A stretch of 64,000 nucleotides of DNA from Desulfobacterales bacterium (GCA_030066985.1 JASJAN010000001.1:1-64000); one strand, 5' to 3'. Shown: positions 50,812-59,429, numbered from the stretch's first letter. Notes: generated by a model from the sequence alone, not told the origin. Numbers and translations: made by a program.

Positions 50812-51030
50812 TTTACATCCCTTTCGCATATCGAAATCGAGAAAATGCCGGGTATGAAGAAGATTTTTCTACCAACGGCCACAAACTGTGATGCTATTGA
50901 TTGGCAACAAGATCAAAGAAAACGGAATCGTATATCGATTTGCCATTGCATTTTCCAGCGATCATGTTACAAAATTAAACATATTTATTTTAGAAGTGAT
51001 GTCAATGTATAGAATAAACATGGGGGGGTA

Positions 51031-51321
51031 ATGGCGACTGGCTCAGAAAACCGCTTTTCAGAACGGTATCTGCTGACCGCTGCCATTAGGGTCGCCAGCT
51101 CTAAAAGCGAGGGGGTCGGCAAAGCGACCATTATCAATTGCAGCGAAGGCGGCGCCTATTTTGAGGCTGAAGCGGATCTGCAGCCCGGCACACCTGTATT
51201 TATTGCCAATGCCCAGGACAGCAAATTTTTTCGGGCAAAAGTCATCTGGTGCCGAAAACTAAGTCGTCTGGATGCCAACGCCTTCGGCATCGGGATCCAA
51301 TATCTGGATCCCGCTTCCTAA
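51031..51321 (+). CDS. PilZ-domain protein
   Basis: 96 residues, single PilZ domain. An Arg-rich N-terminal switch (RFSERY; family RxxxR), the NCSEGGAYF motif (family [DN]xSxxG) and the closing GIGIQYL strand predict cyclic-di-GMP binding. The G-rich stretch GGGGGGG is only two bases from the ATG, so translation initiation looks weak or the start is slightly off. Convergent with the FG-GAP gene (two bases apart). Confidence 0.85.
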   Translation: MATGSENRFSERYLLTAAIRVASSKSEGVGKATIINCSEGGAYFEAEADLQPGTPVFIANAQDSKFFRAKVIWCRKLSRLDANAFGIGIQYLDPAS

Positions 51322-51323
51322 TC

Positions 51324-54300
51324 CTAACGCTGCCGCCGCACACCAATCTTTCTACATCCCACATATCTTAACAAAGTCAACACCAATGCAAAGATCGCTG
51401 CCGCCAGCAGGTATACCGGTGTACTGATTTCCAGATCCGATCTTAATGTGTCAATAAAGCATGTCCCAGATCCGCTGCTGCTGCTGCGTCTGCCATTTGA
51501 GTCACCCGCGTCCTCAAAGGTTTGAAAAACAAAAACGGCGCCGGCATTCATCGTCAATAGACCCAGATCAACATCCGGCGCCCCGATGATAATGGTATCG
51601 CAGGCAACGATGACCACCGTACCAAAGGCTTCGTCAGCCATCGCATCGGAGGCGGTCAGTTCGGAAAGCAGATTGAACTCCCCCGTATCCGGATCCCGCC
51701 TGAAATCGTAAGCAGCACCGGCATCGACACGCACCATCATATTCAGCGGCAAATCCACACCCGGCGCACCGATCACAGCTATATCGCCCACCAGAGATAC
51801 CGCCGTGCCGAACGCATCACCGATCGCTGGATCCAGGCCTTCCAGTTTTTGGCGCTCTGTCCACGGATCGCTTACATCCGATGGATCACGGGTAAATATA
51901 TACACCGCCCCGGCAGCGATTCCACCGGTGACATCCGCCTGGGGCGCACCGATGATGGCCGTGTTGCCGAACACAGTAACCGAATACCCGAACTGATCTC
52001 CTGCGTCTGAGTCTGCGGCAGTCAGCTTTTGCTGTCGTGTCCAGCTGTTGTCATCGGGATTGCGCACAAAAACAAAAACCGCCCCGCCGTTATCTTCAAA
52101 CGGCGCTCCGATCAGGGCCGTATCGCTGTTTAATGCCACTGCTGTTCCGAAGCGGTCATCCATATCCTCATCAATGCCGGCAGTCAGTTTGTCCGTTTCG
52201 GTCCATTGATTGGCAGCGGCCTCGGCGGGATTGCGGCTGAAAAGAAAGGCCGCACCGCCATCGGGCACGGCGCCCGGGTTGTGAAAGGGCACACCAATCA
52301 GGATCACATCGCCGTCAATCGCTACAGCACTGCCGAATTTGTCGAGAGGATCCACATCGGCCCCAGCGTCCAGTTGATCGGTCTGATCCCAGTCGCCGTT
52401 GGCCGAATTGCGGGTAAAAATATAGGCGCTGCCGGCATCGGCATCAGCGCCAACATTGTCATCGGGCGCACCGACAACCGCGATGTCGGCATCAACCGAC
52501 ACGGCTGCACCAAAGGTATCAAATGCCGCTTTATCACCGGCTTTTAAGGTGGCCTCGTCATCAAACACCTGGTTGTTTGGATTGCGCTCGAAAGCGGAAA
52601 CCGCCCCGGTATTCAGATCCCCTCCCGAATCGGCTTTAGGGAGCCCGATCAGGGTGTTATCTCCGCTGAGCCCCACCGCACTGCCAAAAGCGTCATTGGC
52701 GGCTGCATCGTCAGCGGTTAGAATGTCAGTCTCCTGAGAGATTTCATCAGACAACAGCTCCGATACAAACACAAACGCAGCGCCGGCAGAAGTGGATGTT
52801 CCCTGATTTCTTTTTGCGGATCCTAAAATAGCGGTGCCGGCACTAATTCCAACTGCACCGCCGAATTCAGCCTGTGCCTCCGGACTGCTGCCCGTCAACC
52901 GCTGCTGTTGGCTCCAGTCGCCGGACTGCGGGTCTCGCACAAAATGATAAGCTGCACCGGCGTCGGTGGAGGTCAAAATCCGTTCCAGCGGGGCGCCGAT
53001 CATCGCAGTGGCACCCTCCACAAAAACAGAGGTGCCAAATTGAAAATCGGAGCCGGTAAAGGTCGCCCTTAAAATTTCCTTCTCGCTAAAACCGGCCGAT
53101 GCCGAGCTGCGGGTGAAAATATAAGCGGCACCTGAGTCGACAAAGCCGGCGGTATCTTCCCGGGGGGCACCGGCCAAAATGGTGTTGGCATCAATTGAAA
53201 CTGATGTTCCCAGACGGTCGTCGGCACCGGCATTGCTGGCCGTCAGTTTTTGTTGTTGCGTCCAGGGGTCAGAACTGAGCGCTTGATCTCTGGTAAACAC
53301 ATACAGCGAGCCGGCATCAAATGAGGTGCCCAGATTGTCCAGCGGGGCGCCGACCACAATGGTATTCCCGTTTAGCGAAACAGACGTGCCAAACTGATCT
53401 TCGGCTGACGCATCGCCGGCTGTCAGTTTTTGCTGTTCGGTCCAGGGGTCGGTGGCATCGTCCGGATCGCGGCTAAACACATAGGCTGCACCGGCAGCAG
53501 TAGTGGTGCCATCATCTTTGCGCGGCGCACCCCCCACCACGGTATTGCCTTCCAGGTAAACCGAAGTACCGAGACGGTCACCCGAAGCTTCGTCGCTGGC
53601 GCTCAATTTTTGCTGCTCGGTCCAGGGATCTGTGGGGTCCGTGGGATCGCGCGTAAATACATATATCGCGCCGGTATCCGGCGAAGTGCCTGAATTTACC
53701 AGGGGCGCACCGACAACAATGGTATGACCGTCCACATCGACCGCACTGCCGAAGTTGTCTTCAGCCGCCGCATCGGATGCCGTTAACTTTTGCTGCTCGG
53801 AGAATACGCCGGTTGATGGATCGCGCACTAAAACGTAAGCCGCACCGCTATCGGTGGATGTGCCCGAATTGTCCAAGGGTGCACCGATCACGATGGTATC
53901 CCCATCAACGGCCACCGCGTCGCCGAACTGGTCTAAAGCAGCTGCATCGGATGCCGTTAAGGATTGCTCGGAGCTAAACAAGGGATCAATCGTCAGCGGA
54001 AAAACAGCACCGCTGGTATCCACCGTGATGGTTAGGTGGTTTCCGGCCAACGCAAACCGTGCCGGCAAGATTTGCTGCTGGGCATCAAAGGCCAGCAAGT
54101 GGTTATAATGCATTTTGACCCTGCCGGTGCGATCTTTAAAATCAAGCCCTTGCGCTGTTAATTCGGGGACCAGATCACCGCCTAGTTCAAAATGCAGCTC
54201 AAACAGATGCGACCCTGATGCATCGGTCTCTTTTTGGGACTCTGCAAAAACTGGCATCAGGGTAAAACCCTGCTCGATGCCGAGCGGGGTGTTAATAAAC

Positions 54301-54713
54301 CATTCGTATAGACCGGTGGCGTGCATCACATCCACCCGCACACCGTCAATATCGGCGCGGCCCGCTTGGGGTATTTTTAAGCGGCCATTAAAACCAAAAC
54401 GCAAAAGCCGCATGTTTAATCTGTATCTGTCTTGCACCTTTAGATGTATCCCGTGGCGGTCAATTTGGGCATTTAGCCGCTGCAGCGGATTGTGCAGATG
54501 GACGTCACCATTGTGCATTTGCCGGGGGTGCCAATCAGCGGGCATCTGAGCTGACACCTGCTGCAGGATTTGCGGCATCTCCGGATTCAAGATCTGCGTT
54601 GCGTAAGTGGTGCAAACCGCTATGGTCAGCAACGACAAAAGGGCCAACAACGCCGCAGCCGCAAAGGCGGCCCATCGCGGGATCAACTTGTAGACTTGTA
54701 ATTTGGCAAACAT
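51324..54713 (-). CDS. FG-GAP-repeat surface protein with C-terminal Cys/TM tail
   Basis: 1129 residues. N-terminal signal anchor (AAFAAAALLALLSLLTIAVC, about 14-35), then a ~200-residue beta-rich domain. Fourteen consecutive ~48-60-residue repeats follow (about 235-1060), each with a pattern like KLTASDAAAEDQFGTSVSL, then G.TIVVGAP and GAAYVFTRDP. Fourteen would suit two seven-bladed propellers (inference). The C-terminus is SSSSGSGTCFIDTL, a transmembrane helix (PVYLLAAAIFALVLTLL) and a basic end (CRKIGVRRQR), an arrangement typical of C-terminal sorting signals. Integrin-like adhesion or surface display is likely. GAGGT lies five bases before the ATG. Confidence 0.85.
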   Translation of the reverse strand: MFAKLQVYKLIPRWAAFAAAALLALLSLLTIAVCTTYATQILNPEMPQILQQVSAQMPADWHPRQMHNGDVHLHNPLQRLNAQIDRHGIHLKVQDRYRLNMRLLRFGFNGRLKIPQAGRADIDGVRVDVMHATGLYEWFINTPLGIEQGFTLMPVFAESQKETDASGSHLFELHFELGGDLVPELTAQGLDFKDRTGRVKMHYNHLLAFDAQQQILPARFALAGNHLTITVDTSGAVFPLTIDPLFSSEQSLTASDAAALDQFGDAVAVDGDTIVIGAPLDNSGTSTDSGAAYVLVRDPSTGVFSEQQKLTASDAAAEDNFGSAVDVDGHTIVVGAPLVNSGTSPDTGAIYVFTRDPTDPTDPWTEQQKLSASDEASGDRLGTSVYLEGNTVVGGAPRKDDGTTTAAGAAYVFSRDPDDATDPWTEQQKLTAGDASAEDQFGTSVSLNGNTIVVGAPLDNLGTSFDAGSLYVFTRDQALSSDPWTQQQKLTASNAGADDRLGTSVSIDANTILAGAPREDTAGFVDSGAAYIFTRSSASAGFSEKEILRATFTGSDFQFGTSVFVEGATAMIGAPLERILTSTDAGAAYHFVRDPQSGDWSQQQRLTGSSPEAQAEFGGAVGISAGTAILGSAKRNQGTSTSAGAAFVFVSELLSDEISQETDILTADDAAANDAFGSAVGLSGDNTLIGLPKADSGGDLNTGAVSAFERNPNNQVFDDEATLKAGDKAAFDTFGAAVSVDADIAVVGAPDDNVGADADAGSAYIFTRNSANGDWDQTDQLDAGADVDPLDKFGSAVAIDGDVILIGVPFHNPGAVPDGGAAFLFSRNPAEAAANQWTETDKLTAGIDEDMDDRFGTAVALNSDTALIGAPFEDNGGAVFVFVRNPDDNSWTRQQKLTAADSDAGDQFGYSVTVFGNTAIIGAPQADVTGGIAAGAVYIFTRDPSDVSDPWTERQKLEGLDPAIGDAFGTAVSLVGDIAVIGAPGVDLPLNMMVRVDAGAAYDFRRDPDTGEFNLLSELTASDAMADEAFGTVVIVACDTIIIGAPDVDLGLLTMNAGAVFVFQTFEDAGDSNGRRSSSSGSGTCFIDTLRSDLEISTPVYLLAAAIFALVLTLLRYVGCRKIGVRRQR

Positions 54714-54866
54714 AACGTACCTCGTGCTGGGACAAATTTGAGATTGCCGTATCCGAGTACACGTAAGGCATATCTACAATTTTATTTGAAAAATTGATAA
54801 AAGCGGGCACGCGCTCGATTGGGACAAGCTTAATTGGCGGAAATGACTCCTCAGGGAATACTGGAG

Positions 54867-54906
54867 CAATCGTCAATGTCTTGGATGATGATCGGCTTGA
54901 CGATTG
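54867..54906. repeat. CAATCGTCAA inverted repeat upstream of FG-GAP gene
   Basis: Perfect 10-bp arms (54867-54876, 54897-54906) with a 20-base spacer in the promoter-side gap 54714-55105. Possible operator. The gap otherwise contains a terminator and no gene. Confidence 0.4.
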
Positions 54907-55047
54907 GCAGATATAATATCAAGCCACAGTCACGCACAATTGTCAACTGCTATGTTGGCGCTGCCTATATACCTATCACTTCTATATATCTATATGGTGA
55001 CGGTTTAGCCGTTGAATGGATTTCGAGACTGGGGCGGTAAGAGGCAC

Positions 55048-55081
55048 AAAAAACCCCGATGCCGCTTTGGATGCTCGGGGC
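55048..55081 (-). terminator. Rho-independent terminator of the ECF sigma module
   Basis: On the minus strand CCCCGA..TCGGGG stem followed by TTTTTT, about 25 bases after the stop of the 18-residue-repeat protein. Confidence 0.8.
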
Positions 55082-55105
55082 TTTCACAGGAGGTTCATAT
55101 GGGGG

Positions 55106-55801
55106 TCAATTTTGCCGATTGCCGCGACGCGGGCGATAATTTCGATTGAATTGTCTTGGGTTGTCGGCATTCTGCCGGCGTCGTTGGCGGTACTTCTCTC
55201 GCAACTGACGTTTCTTCTCAGGCGATAAATTTTGCCATTTTTTTCTTTTTTCAAGCAAACGCTTGCGCTGTTCCGGGGTCATGTTTTCAAAGCGGCGGCG
55301 GCGTTCCCGAATGCGCTGTTTGTCGGATTCACTCAAATTTTTCCAGCGTCGGTATCTTTCACGCACTTTCTCGCGCTGGGAGGGTTCCAGTTGCTGATAG
55401 CGGCGCCAGTTCTTGCGAATTCGGTTCTGCTTTTCCGGCGGCAGGTTTTTAAAGCGCTCGTATCTGGCCTTAATTTTTGCTTTTTGTTCCGGCGATAATT
55501 GCTTCCAGCGCTTTAATCGTTGACGGTATTGACGCTTTTGTTCCGGCGAAAGGTTTTGCCATTTTTGACGTGCGCTTGACTGACTGTCATCATTCTGTGC
55601 TAGATCATAACGGATATCATCTTGTTGATCACGCTTGGCCTGCTGGGCGATGGACGAATCCATATAGGCTTTAAGCGGTTGCGTTTCCATACCCGCGCGA
55701 TGTGTCGGGGACGCCATGGCCGCCGGGCTTATCAACGCGCAAATCAGCAGGATGATAAAACCAAAAAATATGTTGATGGCCTGCGGTTGTCTAGCTGTCA
55801 T
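55106..55801 (-). CDS. Exported basic 18-residue-repeat protein (DUF3106-like)
   Basis: 231 residues from the ATG with GGAGA upstream, overlapping the previous gene by 11 bases. An N-terminal hydrophobic signal (FFGFIILLICALISPAAMA) precedes a ~45-residue linker. Then seven exact-length 18-residue repeats (about 83-208) follow the pattern [NQ]L[SP]PEQ+..., each closing with a basic-aromatic stretch such as RLKRWK or RYERFK. The C-terminus is RNYRPRRGNR. Strongly basic and helical. The pattern is that of DUF3106, periplasmic proteins of unknown function often near ECF sigma factors. It may bind the acidic partners encoded upstream (inference). Confidence 0.82.
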   Translation of the reverse strand: MTARQPQAINIFFGFIILLICALISPAAMASPTHRAGMETQPLKAYMDSSIAQQAKRDQQDDIRYDLAQNDDSQSSARQKWQNLSPEQKRQYRQRLKRWKQLSPEQKAKIKARYERFKNLPPEKQNRIRKNWRRYQQLEPSQREKVRERYRRWKNLSESDKQRIRERRRRFENMTPEQRKRLLEKRKKWQNLSPEKKRQLREKYRQRRRQNADNPRQFNRNYRPRRGNRQN

Positions 55802-55994
55802 CGTCTTCTCCAATATCGGTCATTGTATCCAAAAGGTCCAAATCTTCTTCCAATAAATCCAGGTTTTCCAAAATTTCTAAAATCTGAATAACCTCTAAGT
55901 CATCCTCAGATAGGGCTTCGTCCTGGGTAAAGCCAACAGATGCGTGTGATAAAATCACAAGCGCAATTCCAAAGATGATTCTTTTGATATTCAT
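55791..55994 (-). CDS. Small exported acidic protein
   Basis: 67 residues. A signal peptide (IIFGIALVILSHASVGFTQ) is followed by a mature ~43-residue peptide that is almost entirely Asp/Glu/Leu/Ile (LEVIQILEILENLDLLEEDLD). It resembles the acidic C-terminal tail of the anti-sigma protein encoded just upstream (EIIQDMDFFSDFEIIEKL). Same transcript as the sigma factor, anti-sigma and repeat protein. I know no named family. Confidence 0.7.
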   Translation of the reverse strand: MNIKRIIFGIALVILSHASVGFTQDEALSEDDLEVIQILEILENLDLLEEDLDLLDTMTDIGEDDDS

Positions 55995-56028
55995 TTAAGC
56001 TAAGCGCTCTCTGCGTTCGCCCGGCCGC

Positions 56029-56535
56029 TTAAGAAGCCCCAAGGCCATTCAGCTTTTCGATGATTTCAAAATCCGAAAAAAAATCCATATCCTGAATAAT
56101 CTCATAATCTTCTACCATCTCTAGTTTGGCAACCATCTCCAGTTCAGCATCATTAAGCCCGGCCAATACGGATGGTATTTGCGGTTTTTGAAGTAATTGA
56201 CTGACGGTTATCACGCCGAGCAACACAACGATTGCCGCTCCAGCAGCGGCGGGAACCCGGCGCGGTTGCGCAAATAGCGACTGAACAACTTGCAGCAACC
56301 TGGCATGCCAGGGGTGGCCGGCATCAACAGACCGCCAAAATCGAACCCTGTAATTGGGGTCAGGATCTATGGCTTTGAGGGTGCCGATCAAGTCCCAGGT
56401 TTTTTCCAATGCCCGTGCTTCAGCTTGGCAATCGGCACAGGCAGCCAGATGGTCTGCGACTTGCTGCCGCTGGTCCGAGTCCAGCGCATCGTCCATAAAA
56501 ACAGGCAATAACTTTTTTGTTTGCTGACAGTTCAT
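56029..56535 (-). CDS. Zinc-finger anti-sigma factor with acidic tail
   Basis: 168 residues from the ATG that begins MNCQQTKKLLPVF. The ZAS-type zinc motif His29-x3-Cys33-x2-Cys36 (DHLAACADC) would hold the partner sigma factor. One transmembrane helix at about 95-115 is followed by a ~50-residue periplasmic tail rich in Asp/Glu (121-168). It likely keeps the adjacent ECF sigma inactive until an envelope signal acts. A longer frame to 56616 has no ribosome-binding site. Confidence 0.88.
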   Translation of the reverse strand: MNCQQTKKLLPVFMDDALDSDQRQQVADHLAACADCQAEARALEKTWDLIGTLKAIDPDPNYRVRFWRSVDAGHPWHARLLQVVQSLFAQPRRVPAAAGAAIVVLLGVITVSQLLQKPQIPSVLAGLNDAELEMVAKLEMVEDYEIIQDMDFFSDFEIIEKLNGLGAS

Positions 56536-56589
56536 AATGCCACTTCTCCAATCTGTATAACACGCCAAATGTAAAAAAGTTTCGCTAAT

Positions 56590-56671
56590 CAAACCACAAA
56601 GACACAATGAATCCAAAGATATGAGTCACATAAGCGGAAGATTCTGTGTGATCTTTGGGTTTTAGTGGTTT
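56590..56671. repeat. Heptad-array hairpin (CACAAAG type) between sigma and anti-sigma genes
   Basis: Left arm 56590-56620 (CAAACCACAAAGACACAATGAATCCAAAGAT) and right arm 56645-56671 (TGTGTGATCTTTGGGTTTTAGTGGTTT), within the sigma/anti-sigma gap. Confidence 0.65.
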
Positions 56672-56713
56672 AAAAACGCATTTTATAAATCGCACCGGAT
56701 CAATTCTGAGCGC

Positions 56714-57322
56714 CTAATCCGAATCGATAATACCAGCCAGTTTGTTTTTAAGGTTTACCTTGGCCCGACTCAGCAGCGATTTGACCGCTTTATCTGTCAC
56801 TTCCAGGGTGGCCGCAATTTCAGCATAAGAAAAATTCTCATAACGTTTTAAAATTACAGCTATTTTTTGATTTTCAGGCAAATCATTTATCGCCGCTCTC
56901 ACCTGCTTTTGCTGTTCCTTTTGAAAATATGCGGCAGCCGGATCAGCATCGGGATCGGGCATCTCCTTTTTGAGATCCCCTGCTTCGGCATCCAAGGGCT
57001 CATCCAGTGACACCATCTGTCGGCGATGGCGCCGCATCTCGTTTAAACAGGTATTTTTGGCAATGGTATACAACCAGGTCTGAAATTTGGACCGCGGTCG
57101 ATATCGCGCCGCGCTTTTATAGACCTTCATGAACACATCTTGGGTAATGTCTTCTGCCAGCTGACGGTTGCCAATCAAACGATAGGCAAAGTTTAAAATG
57201 CGCGCATAGTATTTACGCATCAGGTCATCAAACGCATGGCGATCACCTTTTTTGACCGCCAGCATCAGCTGAACGTCGGAATCGGCTAAATAGGCATTCT
57301 GCTCTTTTTTGCGAAATCGCAT
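56714..57322 (-). CDS. ECF RNA polymerase sigma factor (RpoE-like)
   Basis: 202 residues. Region 2 (HAFDDLMRKYYARILNFAYRL, DITQDVFMKVYKS, FQTWLYTIAKNTCLNEMRR) and region 4 (LPENQKIAVILKRYENFSYAEIAATL, then VKSLLSRAKVNLKNKL) are both complete. First gene of the four-gene module; the anti-sigma gene follows after ~180 bases containing a repeat hairpin. Autoregulation is usual, but I could not identify a convincing ECF promoter. Confidence 0.94.
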   Translation of the reverse strand: MRFRKKEQNAYLADSDVQLMLAVKKGDRHAFDDLMRKYYARILNFAYRLIGNRQLAEDITQDVFMKVYKSAARYRPRSKFQTWLYTIAKNTCLNEMRRHRRQMVSLDEPLDAEAGDLKKEMPDPDADPAAAYFQKEQQKQVRAAINDLPENQKIAVILKRYENFSYAEIAATLEVTDKAVKSLLSRAKVNLKNKLAGIIDSD

Positions 57323-57752
57323 TGTCTTGATGAATCCTGATCGATATCAGCGGTCAAAGCCAGGGGATAGAACTGACTCACTACGGGTATGAATGTATTT
57401 CCTGAATTTTGCACGAGCCCTATTGAATCCTCTGCGGGGTCCGCGAAGCGGCATTCAATAGGGCTCGCCCATTGGGTGGAAATTAATGAGATAAAATGAT
57501 TTTCATCGACTTAACCGTATCGGTACTTTGGTCTAACTTGCTGATTTGCAAAATATGCTGTCCTTAATTAGTTTGACAACTTCTCATTAATTTTCATGCA
57601 AGACTCAGGTATTTATTATACGGTGATCGTCGGCTGGGCGCCATAAAAAAAATGCTCCGCTGCACCATCTCACAAATGATCAGGTCAGGAGGCACCGCCC
57701 CATCGAATCAATTAATGGGGTGCCTTTAGCCCATTTAAGGGGGTCTCAATAA
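57323..57752. other. Spacer with strong inverted repeats
   Basis: 430 bases with no gene. Beside the 15-bp inverted repeat at 57414-57467 there is a second hairpin (AGGCACC..CCCCAT / ATGGGGTGCCT, 57690-57726) downstream of the small membrane protein gene. Confidence 0.5.
57414..57467. repeat. Perfect 15-bp inverted repeat
   Basis: CGAGCCCTATTGAAT (57414-57428) and ATTCAATAGGGCTCG (57453-57467) around a GC-rich 24-base centre that can itself pair (CTCTGCGG / CCGCGAAGCGG). Could form a cruciform. No U-run. Confidence 0.7.
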
Positions 57753-57953
57753 CTATGTATCGGAAGAATCGGTTTTGGGAAGTGTATCTAAGGTCAATGC
57801 AGGCTGGCGTTTTTGATCATATCGGGAAACAAAGACGCCAATAGCAAGCGTCAACAGGTGAACGGCAAAGAAAAAAAACAATACCCCGTCCTTGGTTTTC
57901 CATCCCAACATTAAAAAAACAATACCGCAAAAAAATAATAGTTTGGTTTTCAT
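57753..57953 (-). CDS. Small membrane protein
   Basis: 66 residues from the ATG eight bases after AAGGA; longer starts exist at 57959 and 58055. Two hydrophobic segments (LLFFCGIVFLMLGW and GVLFFFFAVHLLTLAIGVFV) are joined by a KTKD turn, giving a hairpin topology with a hydrophilic C-terminal tail. Unrecognised. Confidence 0.55.
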   Translation of the reverse strand: MKTKLLFFCGIVFLMLGWKTKDGVLFFFFAVHLLTLAIGVFVSRYDQKRQPALTLDTLPKTDSSDT

Positions 57954-58143
57954 CAGCATTTTCCTTTTTCGGGAGATCGCATGCAAGATTGCATACGTTT
58001 GTCTGTAAGGAGAATATCGGCCAATTCGATTAAAAACTTTAGTGATTAAAAACATTTAAGTTTAATTTCGATCGACCGATATAGGATAATGCGACCTTTG
58101 CAAAAATGCCGACAAATTGCATTATGTTACACTTGGGGACATT

Positions 58144-59265
58144 ATGAAAAAGCAGATTGATTCGTTTATCAACAGTTTAAAAGACAATAACAAGCTTGCA
58201 AAATTCGATGAGGCGTCCACCAAGCAGGCGGTGGTACTGCGTTTGCTCTCATTTCTGGGCTGGGATATCTTTAATGTCGATGAAGTTTACCCGGATTATG
58301 CCGTCAATTCCACAAGCTGCTCTTACGCACTGCGCAGCAAAAATTCCAATAAAATTTTCATCGAGGTTAAACGCGTCCACGAGAAGTTGGACAATTATCA
58401 AAAACCGCTGCTCAGCTTTGCGGCCCAGGAAAAGGTCGATATTTCAGTTTTGACCAACGGAATTGTCTGGTGGTTTTACCTGACCAAATCCGCAGGTAAT
58501 TCGCAGGATAAATGGTTTTACTCCGCTGACCTGCTGAAGCAAAACCAAGATGCCATTGTGCCGAATTTGATTGATCTGCTCAATAAAAGTAAGGTTGCCA
58601 ACGGCCAGGCTTTAAAGGCCGCCCAAAAGCTCAACCAAAACAAAAATCAAAAAATGGCCGCCGATGTGATTCCCGAGGCCTGGAATAAACTGGTCACCCA
58701 GCCCAACATGATTCTGGTAGAATTGTTGCGTGAATCCACCGAAAAAATTTGCGGTTGCAGTGTCGATGTAAAAATGGTGGAGCGCTTTTTGGAAAAAAAT
58801 TTAGACAGATGGTTAATCACCAACCGCCCTGCCGCCACCATCGGGCCGCCGCCAAAAGTAATCGAAATCCCCATGCCAGACAAAAAGGGGCTTCCAAAAT
58901 TCCCAACCAAATCACCCAGGAAATCGAAACCCAAGCCCGAAAGCTACATGGATAAAGAAATCAAATCCTTCACCTTTAACGGCAAAACAAATCCGGTCCG
59001 CTACTGGGAGGATTTATTGACCAACCTGTGTGACTATTTTGCCGCCATTCATTCAAAGGACTTTGAAAAGGTACTGTGGATATCAGGTGAGGATAAAACT
59101 TACTTTTCGCGCTATTCGGATCAACTGCGCATCCCTGAAAAAATCAAGGGTATGGACATCTATGTCGAAACCAAACTGAATCCCGATGAAATTGTTAAAA
59201 CCTCCAGGAGCCTGCTGACCGAATTTGGTTATGAAGTAAGTGATTTAACCATAACGGTTCGCTAA
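58144..59265 (+). CDS. HsdR-N-like (PD-(D/E)xK) nuclease-domain protein
   Basis: 373 residues from the ATG at 58144, which has GGGGA six bases upstream; an in-frame start at 58117 would add nine. The N-terminal ~150 residues resemble the type I restriction HsdR_N / PD-(D/E)xK fold: AVVLRLLSFLGWDIFNVDEVYPDYAV, then KIFIEVKRV supplying the E-x-K. A Lys/Pro-rich linker (~245-265) leads to a C-terminal domain with YWEDLLTNLCDYFA and YVETKLNPDEIVKTSRSLL. No helicase, methylase or specificity gene is adjacent. Possible orphan restriction or defence protein. Confidence 0.7.
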   Translation: MKKQIDSFINSLKDNNKLAKFDEASTKQAVVLRLLSFLGWDIFNVDEVYPDYAVNSTSCSYALRSKNSNKIFIEVKRVHEKLDNYQKPLLSFAAQEKVDISVLTNGIVWWFYLTKSAGNSQDKWFYSADLLKQNQDAIVPNLIDLLNKSKVANGQALKAAQKLNQNKNQKMAADVIPEAWNKLVTQPNMILVELLRESTEKICGCSVDVKMVERFLEKNLDRWLITNRPAATIGPPPKVIEIPMPDKKGLPKFPTKSPRKSKPKPESYMDKEIKSFTFNGKTNPVRYWEDLLTNLCDYFAAIHSKDFEKVLWISGEDKTYFSRYSDQLRIPEKIKGMDIYVETKLNPDEIVKTSRSLLTEFGYEVSDLTITVR

Positions 59266-59429
59266 TCCCCAAAAATACCATTAGCAATAACAAAGCCGGA
59301 ATAAGATCGCCCTCCTTTGCCTTCATCGTCGTTTTCTGATTTCATCTCTGAGATCTGATTATCAGCGACAGTTTGCATTCGTCTGTGGTCATCCCAGATG
59401 CATTGCCGTAAATAATCGAAATCCTTCAT
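59262..59429 (-). CDS. Possible short gene or remnant antisense to the HsdR-N spacer
   Basis: A minus-strand frame stays open for over 110 codons across the 59266-59554 gap. Its only standard start is the ATG at 59429, giving 55 residues (MKDFDYLRQCIWDDHRRMQ..). Composition looks protein-like, but there is no ribosome-binding site, so it may be the remnant of a larger gene. It overlaps the convergent gene by four bases. Confidence 0.25.
   Translation of the reverse strand: MKDFDYLRQCIWDDHRRMQTVADNQISEMKSENDDEGKGGRSYSGFVIANGIFGD

Noticed and set aside
54834-55228. Short plus-strand frames upstream of and into the 18-residue-repeat gene
   Set aside because: They cross a Rho-independent terminator and are antisense to a real gene.
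6327-56671. CRISPR interpretation of the tandem short repeats
   Set aside because: Units are only 7-9 bases, directly abutting and degenerate, without unique spacers or cas genes.
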